64,000 nucleotides of DNA from Pseudomonas cannabina (GTDB lineage Bacteria; Pseudomonadota; Gammaproteobacteria; Pseudomonadales; Pseudomonadaceae), in assembly GCF_900100365.1 (NCBI RefSeq), contig NZ_FNKU01000001.1:5386001-5450000 (forward strand), given 5' to 3'. Made by a program: the position numbers and the translations under genes. Position 1 is the stretch's first letter; each line of letters starts with the position of its first letter. Below, in pieces: positions 53,510 through 61,629 of the stretch. The notes under the pieces were generated by a model. It was given only the letters and a program-made list of their open reading frames with translations. It ran no database searches and had not been told where the DNA came from.

Positions 53510-54439
53510 TCAATGCCCCGCCCGCCACGGCTGCCCCAGTGAAACCGGCGCATACAGCCGGGTGCGCAGGGCGTCGCGGGAGAGCAGGACGAGGACGATG
53601 ATGGTGGCCACATAAGGCAGCATCGCCAGCAGGTTGGACGGGATCGCCAGGCCGATGCCCTGCGCGACCAGATGCAGGATGCTGGCGAGGCCGAACAGGT
53701 AGGCGCCGAGCAGCAGGCGCCAGACACGCCAGCTGGCAAACACCACCAGTGCCATGGCAATCCAGCCGCGTCCGGCGCTCATGTTTTCGGCCCACATCGG
53801 CGTGTAGGCCAGCGACAGGTAAGCACCGGCCAGACCGGCCATCGCGCCGCCGAACAGCACCGCCAGCGTCCGCACCCGCAACACCGGCAAGCCCATGGCG
53901 CTGGCGGCGTCGGGGTTTTCGCCGACGGCCTGGATAATCAGCCCGACGCGGCTTTTCAGCAGCGCCCAGGCCACCAGCGCGAACAGCGCAAACGACAGGT
54001 AGACCAGCAAATCCTGAGCAAACAGCATGCGACCGATCAGCGGGATATCGCTGAGAAACGGAATCGCCACCGGCTCGAAACCGCTGAGCGGCTTGCCGAC
54101 CCAGGCCGCGCCGACAAAGCTGGACAGGCCGACACCGAAAATAGTCAATGCCAGGCCGGTCGCCACCTGATTGGCATTGAACACCAGTGCCACCACGGCA
54201 AATAGCGCCGACAGCAGCATGCCCGCCAACATGGCCAGCAACACGCCCAGCCAGAGGTTGCCGGTGCTCAGCGCGATGATGAAACCGATCACCGCACCAA
54301 ATAGCATCATGCCTTCCTGACCCAGGTTGATGACGCCGCTCTTCTCGCAGATCAGTTCGCCCAGCGCGACCAGCAGCAACGGCGTGCCGCAACGCACCAT
54401 GGCGTAGAAAATTTTGCTCAGCAGGTCGATGTCCATCAT
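53510..54439 (-). CDS. Purine/nucleoside ABC transporter permease 2
   Basis: The 309-residue permease of the BPD-2/YufQ type shows NLGQEGMMLFGAVIGF, ANQVATGLALTIFGVGLSSF, QAVGENPDAASAMGLPV and VVFASWRVWRLLLGAYLFG. It pairs with permease 1, whose stop it overlaps by 4 bp. An alternative ORF of similar length (53490-54392) in another frame is a shadow without membrane pattern. Confidence 0.93.
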   Translation of the reverse strand: MMDIDLLSKIFYAMVRCGTPLLLVALGELICEKSGVINLGQEGMMLFGAVIGFIIALSTGNLWLGVLLAMLAGMLLSALFAVVALVFNANQVATGLALTIFGVGLSSFVGAAWVGKPLSGFEPVAIPFLSDIPLIGRMLFAQDLLVYLSFALFALVAWALLKSRVGLIIQAVGENPDAASAMGLPVLRVRTLAVLFGGAMAGLAGAYLSLAYTPMWAENMSAGRGWIAMALVVFASWRVWRLLLGAYLFGLASILHLVAQGIGLAIPSNLLAMLPYVATIIVLVLLSRDALRTRLYAPVSLGQPWRAGH

Positions 54440-55536
54440 GCGGCTCCTGTGACGGGTGTCATCTGGCGCTTGGCCCAGCGTTGTTTCAAGCTTGGGCGGT
54501 AGAGAATCAGCACGTCACAGGCGAGCAGGAAAAACAGCATCATGCCCTGAAACAACTGAGTGATTGCGAGGGGCAGGTTCAAGGTCATTTGCGCGCTTTC
54601 TCCGCCCAGATAAAGCAGGGCGATCAACAGGCTGGAGAACAGAATGCCGATCGGATTCAGGCGGCCAAGAAAAGCCACGGTAATCGCCGCATAGCCATAC
54701 CCCGGCGAAACCTGCGGTACCAACTGACCAATGGGTCCGGTGACTTCCGAGACGCCTGCCAGCCCGGCCAGCCCGCCGCTGATCAGCAGCGCCAGCCACA
54801 CCAGTTGTTTTTCACGAAAGCCGACGAACCCGGCTGCACGCTTGTCCAGCCCCAGCACTTTGATCTGGAAGCCGATGAAGCTGCGTTGCAGCAACACCCA
54901 GACCGCGACCAGCGCGAATAGGGCGAAATACACCCCGATGTGCGCGCGGCCATCTTCCATCAACAGCGGCAGACGGCTGGCGTCGCCGAAGGTCGCGGAT
55001 TCCGGGAAGTTCATGCCTGCCGGGTCCTTGAGCGGGCCATGCACGAAGTACAGCAGCAGGTTCAGCGCGATGTAGTTGAGCATGATGCTGGTGAGGATTT
55101 CGTTGGCGTTGAAGTGAGTGCGCAGCCATGCCGTCACGCCCGCCCACGCCGCGCCCGCCAGGGTTCCGGCCAGCAGCACCATGACCAGCGCCCAGCGACT
55201 TTCCATCTCGATGATGTTCACCGCCACGGCACTGCCCGCCAGCGCGCCGAGCAGCAACTGGCCCTCAGCGCCGATGTTCCAGATGCGCGCCTGATACGCA
55301 ACCGCCAACCCCAGTGCGCAGAGCAGGATCGGCAAGGTTTTGACCATCAGTTCCGAAAGGCCTTACAGGTCGCTGACCGGTGCGATCAACAGCGTGTGCA
55401 ACGTCACCCATGGGTCAAGGCCCAGGCCGATGAACAGCAGCGAGCCGCAGACCAGTGTCAGCACGGCGGCCAGTAACGGGGAGCACCACAACATGGCGCG
55501 CGATTGCTGGCCGCGCGGTTCCAGAGAAAGCAGCAT
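54436..55536 (-). pseudogene. Purine/nucleoside ABC permease 1 interrupted by an in-frame TAA
   Basis: The complete frame runs from ATG 55536, with GGAGC upstream and 11 bp after the ATPase stop, and would encode 366 residues. Codon 58 is TAA (55365-55363), seven codons into the region GLSELMVKTLPIL. Upstream of it lies a normal N terminus with the first membrane helix (SPLLAAVLTLVCGSLLFIGL). Downstream the frame is intact to 54436 and carries the permease blocks NIGAEGQLLLGALAG and FHGFIGFQIKVLGLDKRAAGF-type sequence (IGFQIKVLGLDKRAAGF). Translation could restart at ATG 55347, giving 303 residues without the first helix. A single base from TAT/TAC (Tyr) explains the stop. Confidence 0.9.
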
Positions 55537-55547
55537 GTTTTGCTCCG

Positions 55548-57101
55548 TTAACCAGGCGTGTGTGCCTGGGTTTGAGAATGATCGAACTGGCCCGCCATCC
55601 AGCCGCCGATCTGCACGGTGCTGGTTTGTTCGGTGGGGATTAGCTCGGAAAGCTGGCCGCCGCTGAGGGCAGCAAGTCGGTCGCTGATCTGGAACAATTC
55701 GTCCAGATCTTCGGAAATCACCAGAATCGCTGCGCCCGCATCACGCAAAGTGATCAGCGCGCGGTGAATCGCTGCGGCGGCACCGACATCCACGCCCCAG
55801 GTCGGGTGCGCGGCGATCAGCAGTTTCGGCTTTTGCAGGATTTCCCGACCCAGAATGAATTTCTGCAGGTTGCCGCCCGACAGGCTGCGCGCCGGGGCCT
55901 GCGCATCGGGCGTCTTGACCGCAAAGCGGCGAATGATTTCGTCGGCCAGCGCGCGCACCTTGCCACGCTGAATCAGGCCGTTGCTCACCAGCCCTTGCTG
56001 GAAGGCGGTGAGCAAGGCGTTGTCGGCCAGGCTCAATTCCGGTACGGCGCCGTGCCCGAGGCGCTCGGCCGGGACAAACGCCAGGCCGCGTTTGCGCCGG
56101 GCATCAGGCCGCAAATGGCCGACCGGCGTGTCTGCGAAACGCAGGGTTGCCGCCTGCGCGTGCGTCAGCGTTTGTTCACCGCTCAGCAGCGCAAGCAATT
56201 CATCCTGGCCGTTGCCCGCCACGCCTGCGATACCGACGATTTCGCCGCTGCGTACGTCCAGGCTCAGATTTTTCAGCGAGCAACCGAACGGATCGGGGTT
56301 GTGCCAAGACAGCCGGTCAACGCGCAGAAACGCATCGTTGCCGCTGGCTTTCGCATAGTGTGCGGTCAGGCCCTCGGCATCGCCGACCATCATCCGCGCC
56401 AATGCCAGGTCGGAGCACTCGGCCGGAATGCAGTGCCCGGAGACTTTGCCGTTGCGCAGCACGGTCGCGCTGTGACACAAAGCCCGCACTTCGCCCAGCT
56501 TGTGGCTGATGAACAGGATGCTGCAGCCTTCTTCGGCCAGGTGCCGGAGGGTGACGAACAGCTCTTCGGCCTCTTGGGGCGTGAGTACCGAGGTGGGTTC
56601 ATCGAGGATCAGCAGGCGAATGTCTTGCATCAGGCAGCGGATGATTTCGACTTTCTGCCGCTCGCCAATCGACAGGCTGTGGACCAGACGCTGAGGCTCC
56701 ACAGCCATGCCATAGCGCTGCGATACTTCACGAATGCGCGGTTCGAGTTGTTTCGGTGTGCCCGCCGCCGCGCCCATCGCCAAGGCGATGTTCTGCGCGA
56801 CACTCAAGGTTTCGAACAGGGAAAAATGCTGGAATACCATGCCGATGCCCAGGCTGCGTGCCTGGGCCGGGTTGCGCATGACCTGCGCCTGGCCCTGCCA
56901 GATGATCGACCCGGCATCCGGCTGGGTAACGCCGTAGATGATTTTCATCAGCGTACTTTTGCCCGCGCCGTTCTCGCCCAGCAAGGCGTGAATCTCGCCG
57001 GGCTGGATCGTCAGGTCGACCGCATCGTTGGCCAGGCAGCCAGGATACTGCTTGGTGATATGGCGCAACTGGAGGCGCGCAGGTATCGCGTGGTTTGGCA
57101 T
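55548..57101 (-). CDS. Purine/nucleoside ABC transporter ATPase (double domain)
   Basis: The 517-residue ATPase has two fused nucleotide-binding domains. The first has Walker A GENGAGKST (42-50), signature LSIGERQKVEI and LILDEPTSVLTPQEA. The second has a degenerate Walker A (GVAGNGQDE) but signature LSGGNLQKFILGRE, as usual for the YufO/RbsA-like group. It leads the permease genes. Only 30 bp lie between its start and a terminator-like structure upstream. Confidence 0.94.
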   Translation of the reverse strand: MPNHAIPARLQLRHITKQYPGCLANDAVDLTIQPGEIHALLGENGAGKSTLMKIIYGVTQPDAGSIIWQGQAQVMRNPAQARSLGIGMVFQHFSLFETLSVAQNIALAMGAAAGTPKQLEPRIREVSQRYGMAVEPQRLVHSLSIGERQKVEIIRCLMQDIRLLILDEPTSVLTPQEAEELFVTLRHLAEEGCSILFISHKLGEVRALCHSATVLRNGKVSGHCIPAECSDLALARMMVGDAEGLTAHYAKASGNDAFLRVDRLSWHNPDPFGCSLKNLSLDVRSGEIVGIAGVAGNGQDELLALLSGEQTLTHAQAATLRFADTPVGHLRPDARRKRGLAFVPAERLGHGAVPELSLADNALLTAFQQGLVSNGLIQRGKVRALADEIIRRFAVKTPDAQAPARSLSGGNLQKFILGREILQKPKLLIAAHPTWGVDVGAAAAIHRALITLRDAGAAILVISEDLDELFQISDRLAALSGGQLSELIPTEQTSTVQIGGWMAGQFDHSQTQAHTPG

Positions 57102-57130
57102 GAAAGGCTCTGAGACAGAAGTGGTTCTGC

Positions 57131-57169
57131 CTGTGCAAAAAGCAAAATCCTGACCAAGGAGTCAGGATT
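57131..57169 (-). terminator. Leader terminator/attenuator candidate of the purine ABC operon
   Basis: On the minus strand a perfect 9-bp stem AATCCTGAC / GTCAGGATT (57169-57161 and 57154-57146) with loop TCCTTG is followed by TTTTGCTTTTTG, a textbook intrinsic terminator. It lies 30 bp upstream of the ATPase start, too close to allow a separate promoter after it. A second copy of AATCCTGA (57206-57199) could pair with the 3' arm instead and prevent termination. This layout suggests attenuation. Confidence 0.7.
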
Positions 57170-57198
57170 CACGCGGGCTGCACTGAATCAGGCGCTGA

Positions 57199-57291
57199 TC
57201 AGGATTTTTTGCGAATCTCGGCCTCCAAATGTAGCCGGTTCAGCACCAGTTCGGGGCAGACAGGCCGATCAGTGCGCCGATTATGGCTCAT
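57199..57291 (-). CDS. Small ORF, possible leader peptide
   Basis: A 30-codon frame starts with ATG 57291 and stops at TGA 57201-57199. The product is basic and hydrophilic (MSHNRRTDRPVCPEL at the N terminus; LHLEAEIRKKS at the C terminus). The stop codon lies inside the first AATCCTGA segment that can compete with the terminator at 57131-57169, so ribosome position could decide the fold. The ribosome site is weak (AGAAC). It may be a leader peptide of the ABC operon, or a small protein gene with its own terminator. No match known to me. Confidence 0.5.
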   Translation of the reverse strand: MSHNRRTDRPVCPELVLNRLHLEAEIRKKS

Positions 57292-57362
57292 TGTTCTGAG
57301 CAAAAAACGTACAGCAGCCGTCGACAGCGGTATATCCAGCGGATACGCGAGCCTTGCACCTG

Positions 57363-57573
57363 TTATCCACAGGTTCTTCCACCGTTAATGTGCGCAAGCC
57401 GGTGCGTTGAGAATAATGCCGGGCCGGCTAGCTTCCATTGCTGCTAAAGCGCCCTAACAGACTGTTTTTACGCCGTTTTCGAGGTTTCCACTGCCGATTG
57501 TACAAAAAATGATCATTCGCCGGAAAAGCCCGTACGGTAAGGCGTGCAGTGGAGTGTGCTCAGCTTATCCACA
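57363..57573. other. Two perfect DnaA boxes in a gene-free gap
   Basis: TTATCCACA occurs at 57363-57371 and 57565-57573, same orientation, in the gap 57102-57615, which apart from the small ORF at 57199 has no gene. Two perfect 9-mers 200 bp apart are unusual by chance in GC-rich DNA. There is no dnaA, rpmH or AT-rich unwinding region here, so an origin is unlikely; DnaA titration or DnaA-linked regulation is possible. Confidence 0.4.
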
Positions 57574-57615
57574 ACCGGATGCACAGTAGATGTGGGCAAT
57601 TGTGGAAGGGGCTTT

Positions 57616-58209
57616 TCAGGCGTCTGTCACGCCCTGCAAGAGGATCCGTCCACGACTCAGGCCGGCTAACTGGCGTTGTAGTGCGTCCAGATGCTCGGGG
57701 CCGATGGCAATCCTCATCTGTACGCCATTGGCGGTGAACGCCTCGCTTTGCAGCACGCCGTTCAGCTCGGCCAGACGCACTTTGACCAGCGCCAGCTCAC
57801 TGAAGCTGCATGCCAGATCGAACGATGACCGTTGAATCAACGGCAAGCGTTCAGCCTGCTGCAAACACTTGTTGGCACCACCGCCATACGCCCGCGCCAG
57901 GCCGCCCGTGCCCAGTTGAATGCCGCCATATCAGCGAATCACCAACACCACGACCTGATCGAATTCCTGCGCTTCGATGGCTGCCAGAATCGGTCTGCCT
58001 GCGGTGCCGCCCGGTTCGCCGTCGTCATTACTGCGGTATTGGTCGCCCAGTTTCCAGGCCCAGCAATTATGGGTCGCGTTCAGGTCGCTGCGCTGCTCGA
58101 TGAACGCCTGTGCGTCAGCCGGGCTGGCGATGGTGGCAGCGAGGGTGATGAAGCGGCTCTTGCGAATTTCTTCACGAAACTCGCAAGGGCCGACGAGTGT
58201 AAAAGGCAT
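57616..58209 (-). pseudogene. YigZ/IMPACT-family gene interrupted by in-frame TGA
   Basis: From ATG 58209 (AAGGA upstream) the frame gives the IMPACT N-terminal domain: KSRFITLAATIASPADAQ, THNCWAWKLG, SNDDGEPGGTAGRPIL and VVVLVIR. It then hits TGA at 57933-57931 (codon 93) and continues in the same frame with YGGIQLGTGGLARAYGGGA and a DUF1949-type C-terminal domain to 57616. The full length (197 codons) equals the family norm. Pseudomonas members have Trp-Tyr before GGI, so TGG to TGA is the likely change. N-terminal 92 residues alone are unlikely to be functional. Confidence 0.92.
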
Positions 58210-58242
58210 TCAGGTGTCCTTGCTGGCGGCAAGGCACCCATT

Positions 58243-58905
58243 CTACAAGGCTGGCGGCGTCAGCCCACAACCTTTGAGGATGATCCGTATCAGATTGTCG
58301 CTGGCCTGATCCATATCTTGCCGGGTCAGACGACTGCGTCCGGTCACGCGGCAGATCTGGGTCGCGAAGTCGGCGTAATGCTGGGTGCTGCCCCATAACA
58401 GGAAGATCAAGTGAACCGGGTCGACCGGGTCCATTTTGCCTGCATCGATCCACGCTTGAAAAACCGCTGCTCGCCCCTGAAACCACAGGCGGTAATCCTG
58501 ACTGAAATATTCGCTCATGCATTCGCCGCCGCTGATGATCTCCATGGCGAATATCCGCGAAGCCTGTGGCTGACGCCGCGAGAACTCCATCTTGGCGCGA
58601 ATGTAGCGCGCCAGCGCCTCGGCCGGATCGTCGTCGACGCTGAGGTGATTGAAGGTGCTGTCCCACAGATCGATGATGTTGCTCAGCACAGCGACATACA
58701 GGCCAAGCTTGTTGGTGAAGTAGTAATGCAGATTGGCTTTTGGCAGTCCGGCTTTCAGGGCGATGGTGTTCATGCTGGTGCCCTTGAAACCGTGGCGGGC
58801 GAATTCATCTTCGGCTGCCTGGATAATCGCTTCCTCGTTTTTCTGACGAATACGGCTTGCGGGCTTGGGAACGTGAGCGCCGTGCGCTGGGACTTCAAGG
58901 GTCAT
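58243..58905 (-). CDS. TetR-family regulator (RutR-like)
   Basis: The 220-residue repressor has a TetR HTH (residues about 17-62: IIQAAEDEFARHGFKGTSMNTIALKAGLPKANLHYYF in two parts) and a C-terminal ligand domain with the YcdC/RutR-like pattern DDDPAEALARYIRAKMEFSR and FAMEIISGGECM. RutR senses uracil and controls pyrimidine and purine use. It is adjacent to a xanthine/uracil permease, which fits a nucleobase role. Confidence 0.9.
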   Translation of the reverse strand: MTLEVPAHGAHVPKPASRIRQKNEEAIIQAAEDEFARHGFKGTSMNTIALKAGLPKANLHYYFTNKLGLYVAVLSNIIDLWDSTFNHLSVDDDPAEALARYIRAKMEFSRRQPQASRIFAMEIISGGECMSEYFSQDYRLWFQGRAAVFQAWIDAGKMDPVDPVHLIFLLWGSTQHYADFATQICRVTGRSRLTRQDMDQASDNLIRIILKGCGLTPPAL

Positions 58906-58995
58906 GGGCAATTCCGGGCAGGTCGTGGGGGCACAACAAGTGAACAGATAACGCACCAGCGGCGATCCGGCAAGCGCTGGTGTGACTGTCGACAG

Positions 58996-60411
58996 TTATC
59001 GTGGTTGCTCAAGGGGATCGGGTTCCATAACGGGCTCGGTCTGGGTGACGGCGACAGTGTTTTCCGGGATCAACAGGCACAGGACGATGGCCGTGAGGCC
59101 GCCGCTGGTAATGGCCGAGTCGAACAGGTTCTGTACCAGTTTGGGCATGAGATGCAGCAGTGCAGGCTGCGCCGCGATACCCAGACCAACGCCGAACGAG
59201 GTGGCGATAATCAGCATGCTGCGTCGGTCCAGTGGCGACTGCGCCAGAATCCGCACGCCTGCCGCCGCGACGCTGCCGAACATCACCAGCGTTGCGCCGC
59301 CCAATACCGGTTTGGGGATCTGCTGGACGATGGCACCGATATGCGGGAACAGGCCGAGGATGAACAGCACCGCGCCGATGTACAGACCGACATAGCGGCT
59401 GGCGACACCGGTCAGCTGAATCACGCCATTGTTCTGTGCAAACGTGGTATTGGGAAATGCACTGAACGTGGCGGCAATCATGCAGCTCACGCCATCGCCC
59501 AGCACGCCGCCCTTGAGGCGTGCCACATAGCTCGGGCCGCTGATGGGCTGACGCGCTAGCATGCAATTGGCGGTGAGGTCGCCGACAGTTTCGATACTGC
59601 TGATCAGGTAAATCAGCGCGACCGGCAGGAAGGCGGTCCAGTCAAAACTGAAACCGAACCTGAACGGCACCGGCACGCTGATCCATGGCAGATCGTGAAT
59701 GGGCTGTGGCACCAGTTTGCCGCTGAACCACGCGGCCAGACTGCCGACGGCCAGGCCGATGATGATTGCCGACAAACGCACCCAGGGCGTGTTGGAGCGG
59801 TTGAGCACAATGATCACCACCAGTACGAACACGCCCAACGCAAGATTCAACGGCGCGCCGAAATCAGGGGCGTTGAAGCCGCCACCCAGATCGGTCACGC
59901 CGACCTTGATCAGGCTCACACCGATCAGCGTGATCACGATGCCGGTCACCAGCGGCGTGATGACACGCCGCAACTGGCTGATGCAGCGACTCAGAACGAT
60001 CTGCACCAGCGCACCGAAAAAACACACGCCGAAGATCATCGCCATGATGTCTTCCGGGCTGCCGCCACGCTGTTTGACCAGAAACCCCGCGGACAGCACC
60101 GCGCCGAGGAATGCAAAGCTGGTGCCTTGCAGGCAGATCATACCGGCGCCGATACCGAACGGCCGGCGTGCCTGAATGAAGGTGCCGGTACCCGACACCA
60201 TCAGGGCCATGCTGATCAGGTACGGCAAGTATTCGGTCAGGCCGAGCGTCGAGCCGATAATCAGGGGCGGGGTGATGATGCCGACGAAACTGGCGAGAAC
60301 GTGTTGCAGCGCTGCCAGTGTGGCCGTCAATGGTTTCGGTCGGTCGTCGAGGCCGTAGATCAGGTCGCTATTCTCGGCGTTTTTAAAGCTTTCAGCGTTT
60401 TCAGGCTGCAT
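58996..60411 (-). CDS. NCS2-family nucleobase (xanthine/uracil) permease
   Basis: The 471-residue transporter has about twelve membrane segments. NCS2 hallmarks are ALQHVLASFVGIITPPLI, the ETVGDLTANCMLA segment (the E-x-x-GD signature) and NNGVIQLTGVASRYVG. The QH motif in the first helix is typical of xanthine/uric acid permeases (XanQ, UacT). It fits with the adjacent RutR-like regulator and the purine deaminases 6-16 kb away. Confidence 0.93.
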   Translation of the reverse strand: MQPENAESFKNAENSDLIYGLDDRPKPLTATLAALQHVLASFVGIITPPLIIGSTLGLTEYLPYLISMALMVSGTGTFIQARRPFGIGAGMICLQGTSFAFLGAVLSAGFLVKQRGGSPEDIMAMIFGVCFFGALVQIVLSRCISQLRRVITPLVTGIVITLIGVSLIKVGVTDLGGGFNAPDFGAPLNLALGVFVLVVIIVLNRSNTPWVRLSAIIIGLAVGSLAAWFSGKLVPQPIHDLPWISVPVPFRFGFSFDWTAFLPVALIYLISSIETVGDLTANCMLARQPISGPSYVARLKGGVLGDGVSCMIAATFSAFPNTTFAQNNGVIQLTGVASRYVGLYIGAVLFILGLFPHIGAIVQQIPKPVLGGATLVMFGSVAAAGVRILAQSPLDRRSMLIIATSFGVGLGIAAQPALLHLMPKLVQNLFDSAITSGGLTAIVLCLLIPENTVAVTQTEPVMEPDPLEQPR

Positions 60412-60597
60412 GGCGAAGTCTCGAAATGGGCAGTGCCATGTGCTGGCGTGTCGTTATCAGGAACGCCTGCAAAAAACTGTCCACCTGCTCAGGTTATGTC
60501 GCCGTAAGCTTATTTATTGCCAGATATATCAGCCGGATAGCATCTTTGGGCCCCACCATGAATCGAGCCAATGGAGCATTCGCCGCGCAGCCGTGTG

Positions 60598-61518
60598 TCA
60601 GCGGGTAGCAGCGAGTGCTTCCAGAAAGCTTTCCAGCACCAAATGAGGGCGTCGACCTTTGCGTGTGACGGAGACCAGATTGAGGTCATAGAATTTCGAT
60701 TCAGGTTTCAGCGCGCGCAATCGGCCTTCCTGTACCCAGGCGTTTGCGTAATGGTCCGGCAGGTAACCAATGTAGCGCCCGGTCAGAATCAGAAACGCAA
60801 TACCTTCCCGGTCGGATGCGCTGGCGGTACAGGTGAGCACCTGATAGAGCTCCTGAATATCGTGGGGCAGGCGAAACGTCGGGGCAATGGCGTCCTGTTG
60901 CGCCAGACGCTTGTCGTCCAGCGCGGCGTTTTCTGCATAAAACAGCGGGTGACCGACAGCGCAGTAAAGCAGCGAGCGCTCGCTGTACAGCGCGTGATAT
61001 TCCAGCCCCGGCAAGGCGCTCGCCTGCGGTACGACGCCGACATGCAGCCCGCCATCCAGCACGCCCTGCTCGACTTCGGCGGGCGCGCTCATGCGGATAT
61101 TGATGTGTATGCCGGGGCCGCGCTCCTTCAGGCGCGACAGCGCATGGGTGATGCGCATGTGGGGGAGGGTGACGAGGTTGTCGGTCAGGCCGATGTTCAA
61201 CTCGCCACGCAGGTTCTGGTACAGGCCGTTGACCTCGGTTCTGAAGCTTTCCAGGGCGCTGAGCAACTGCAGCGACGACTGATAAACCTCGCGCCCTTCG
61301 TCGGTCAGCGAGAATCCGGCCCTGCCGCGCTGACAAAGGCGCAAGCCAAGGCGCTGTTCCAGGTCGCTCATCTGCTGACTGATGGCGGACCGGCCGATGC
61401 CCAGCACGCTTTCCGCCGCCGAGAAACCGCCAACCTCGACGACGCTTTTGAAGATGCGCAGCAAGCGAATATCAAAGTCGCTGACCTGCGCCAAGGGATC
61501 GGGACGGCGGATGCTCAT
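60598..61518 (-). CDS. LysR-family regulator of the aminotransferase operon
   Basis: The 306-residue regulator has an N-terminal HTH (IRLLRIFKSVVEVGGFSAAE; GRSAISQQMSDLEQRLGLRL) and a standard effector domain. It is divergent from the omega-aminotransferase, an arrangement I recall from P. putida. A symmetric site in the shared promoter supports control of that gene. Confidence 0.92.
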   Translation of the reverse strand: MSIRRPDPLAQVSDFDIRLLRIFKSVVEVGGFSAAESVLGIGRSAISQQMSDLEQRLGLRLCQRGRAGFSLTDEGREVYQSSLQLLSALESFRTEVNGLYQNLRGELNIGLTDNLVTLPHMRITHALSRLKERGPGIHINIRMSAPAEVEQGVLDGGLHVGVVPQASALPGLEYHALYSERSLLYCAVGHPLFYAENAALDDKRLAQQDAIAPTFRLPHDIQELYQVLTCTASASDREGIAFLILTGRYIGYLPDHYANAWVQEGRLRALKPESKFYDLNLVSVTRKGRRPHLVLESFLEALAATR

Positions 61519-61520
61519 TG

Positions 61521-61541
61521 TTTAGTCATTGCCTAACTAAA
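61521..61541. promoter_or_regulatory. LysR-type operator between regulator and aminotransferase
   Basis: A perfect dyad TTTAGT-N9-ACTAAA is located just beyond the LysR start (61518) and about 90 bp upstream of the aminotransferase start. A third half-site TTTAGT follows at 61568-61573. Size and position fit a LysR regulatory and activation site pair. Confidence 0.65.
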
Positions 61542-61629
61542 GATCAGGAAAATCAGGTTTTATGAACTTTAGTCGCGTGGCACCTTGGCTGCAATCCCTG
61601 ATCGTTCAAGCGCCTGCGAGGCCTGTCCC

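Noticed and set aside
53490..54392. 300-codon ORF overlapping permease 2 in another frame
   Set aside because: Arg/Gly-rich product without membrane segments; the overlapping frame 53510-54439 has all permease motifs.
55764..57113. 449-codon plus-strand ORF opposite the ABC ATPase
   Set aside because: Antisense to the ATPase, whose Walker and signature motifs are unmistakable; no domain in the plus-strand product.
57363..57573. Chromosomal or plasmid replication origin at the DnaA boxes
   Set aside because: Only two boxes, no AT-rich unwinding region or 13-mers, no dnaA/dnaN/rpmH/parAB or rep gene nearby.
57931..57933. TGA in the YigZ-family gene as selenocysteine or programmed read-through
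   Set aside because: The position is Trp in Pseudomonas homologues and no SECIS-like hairpin is evident just after it; a simple nonsense mutation is more economical.
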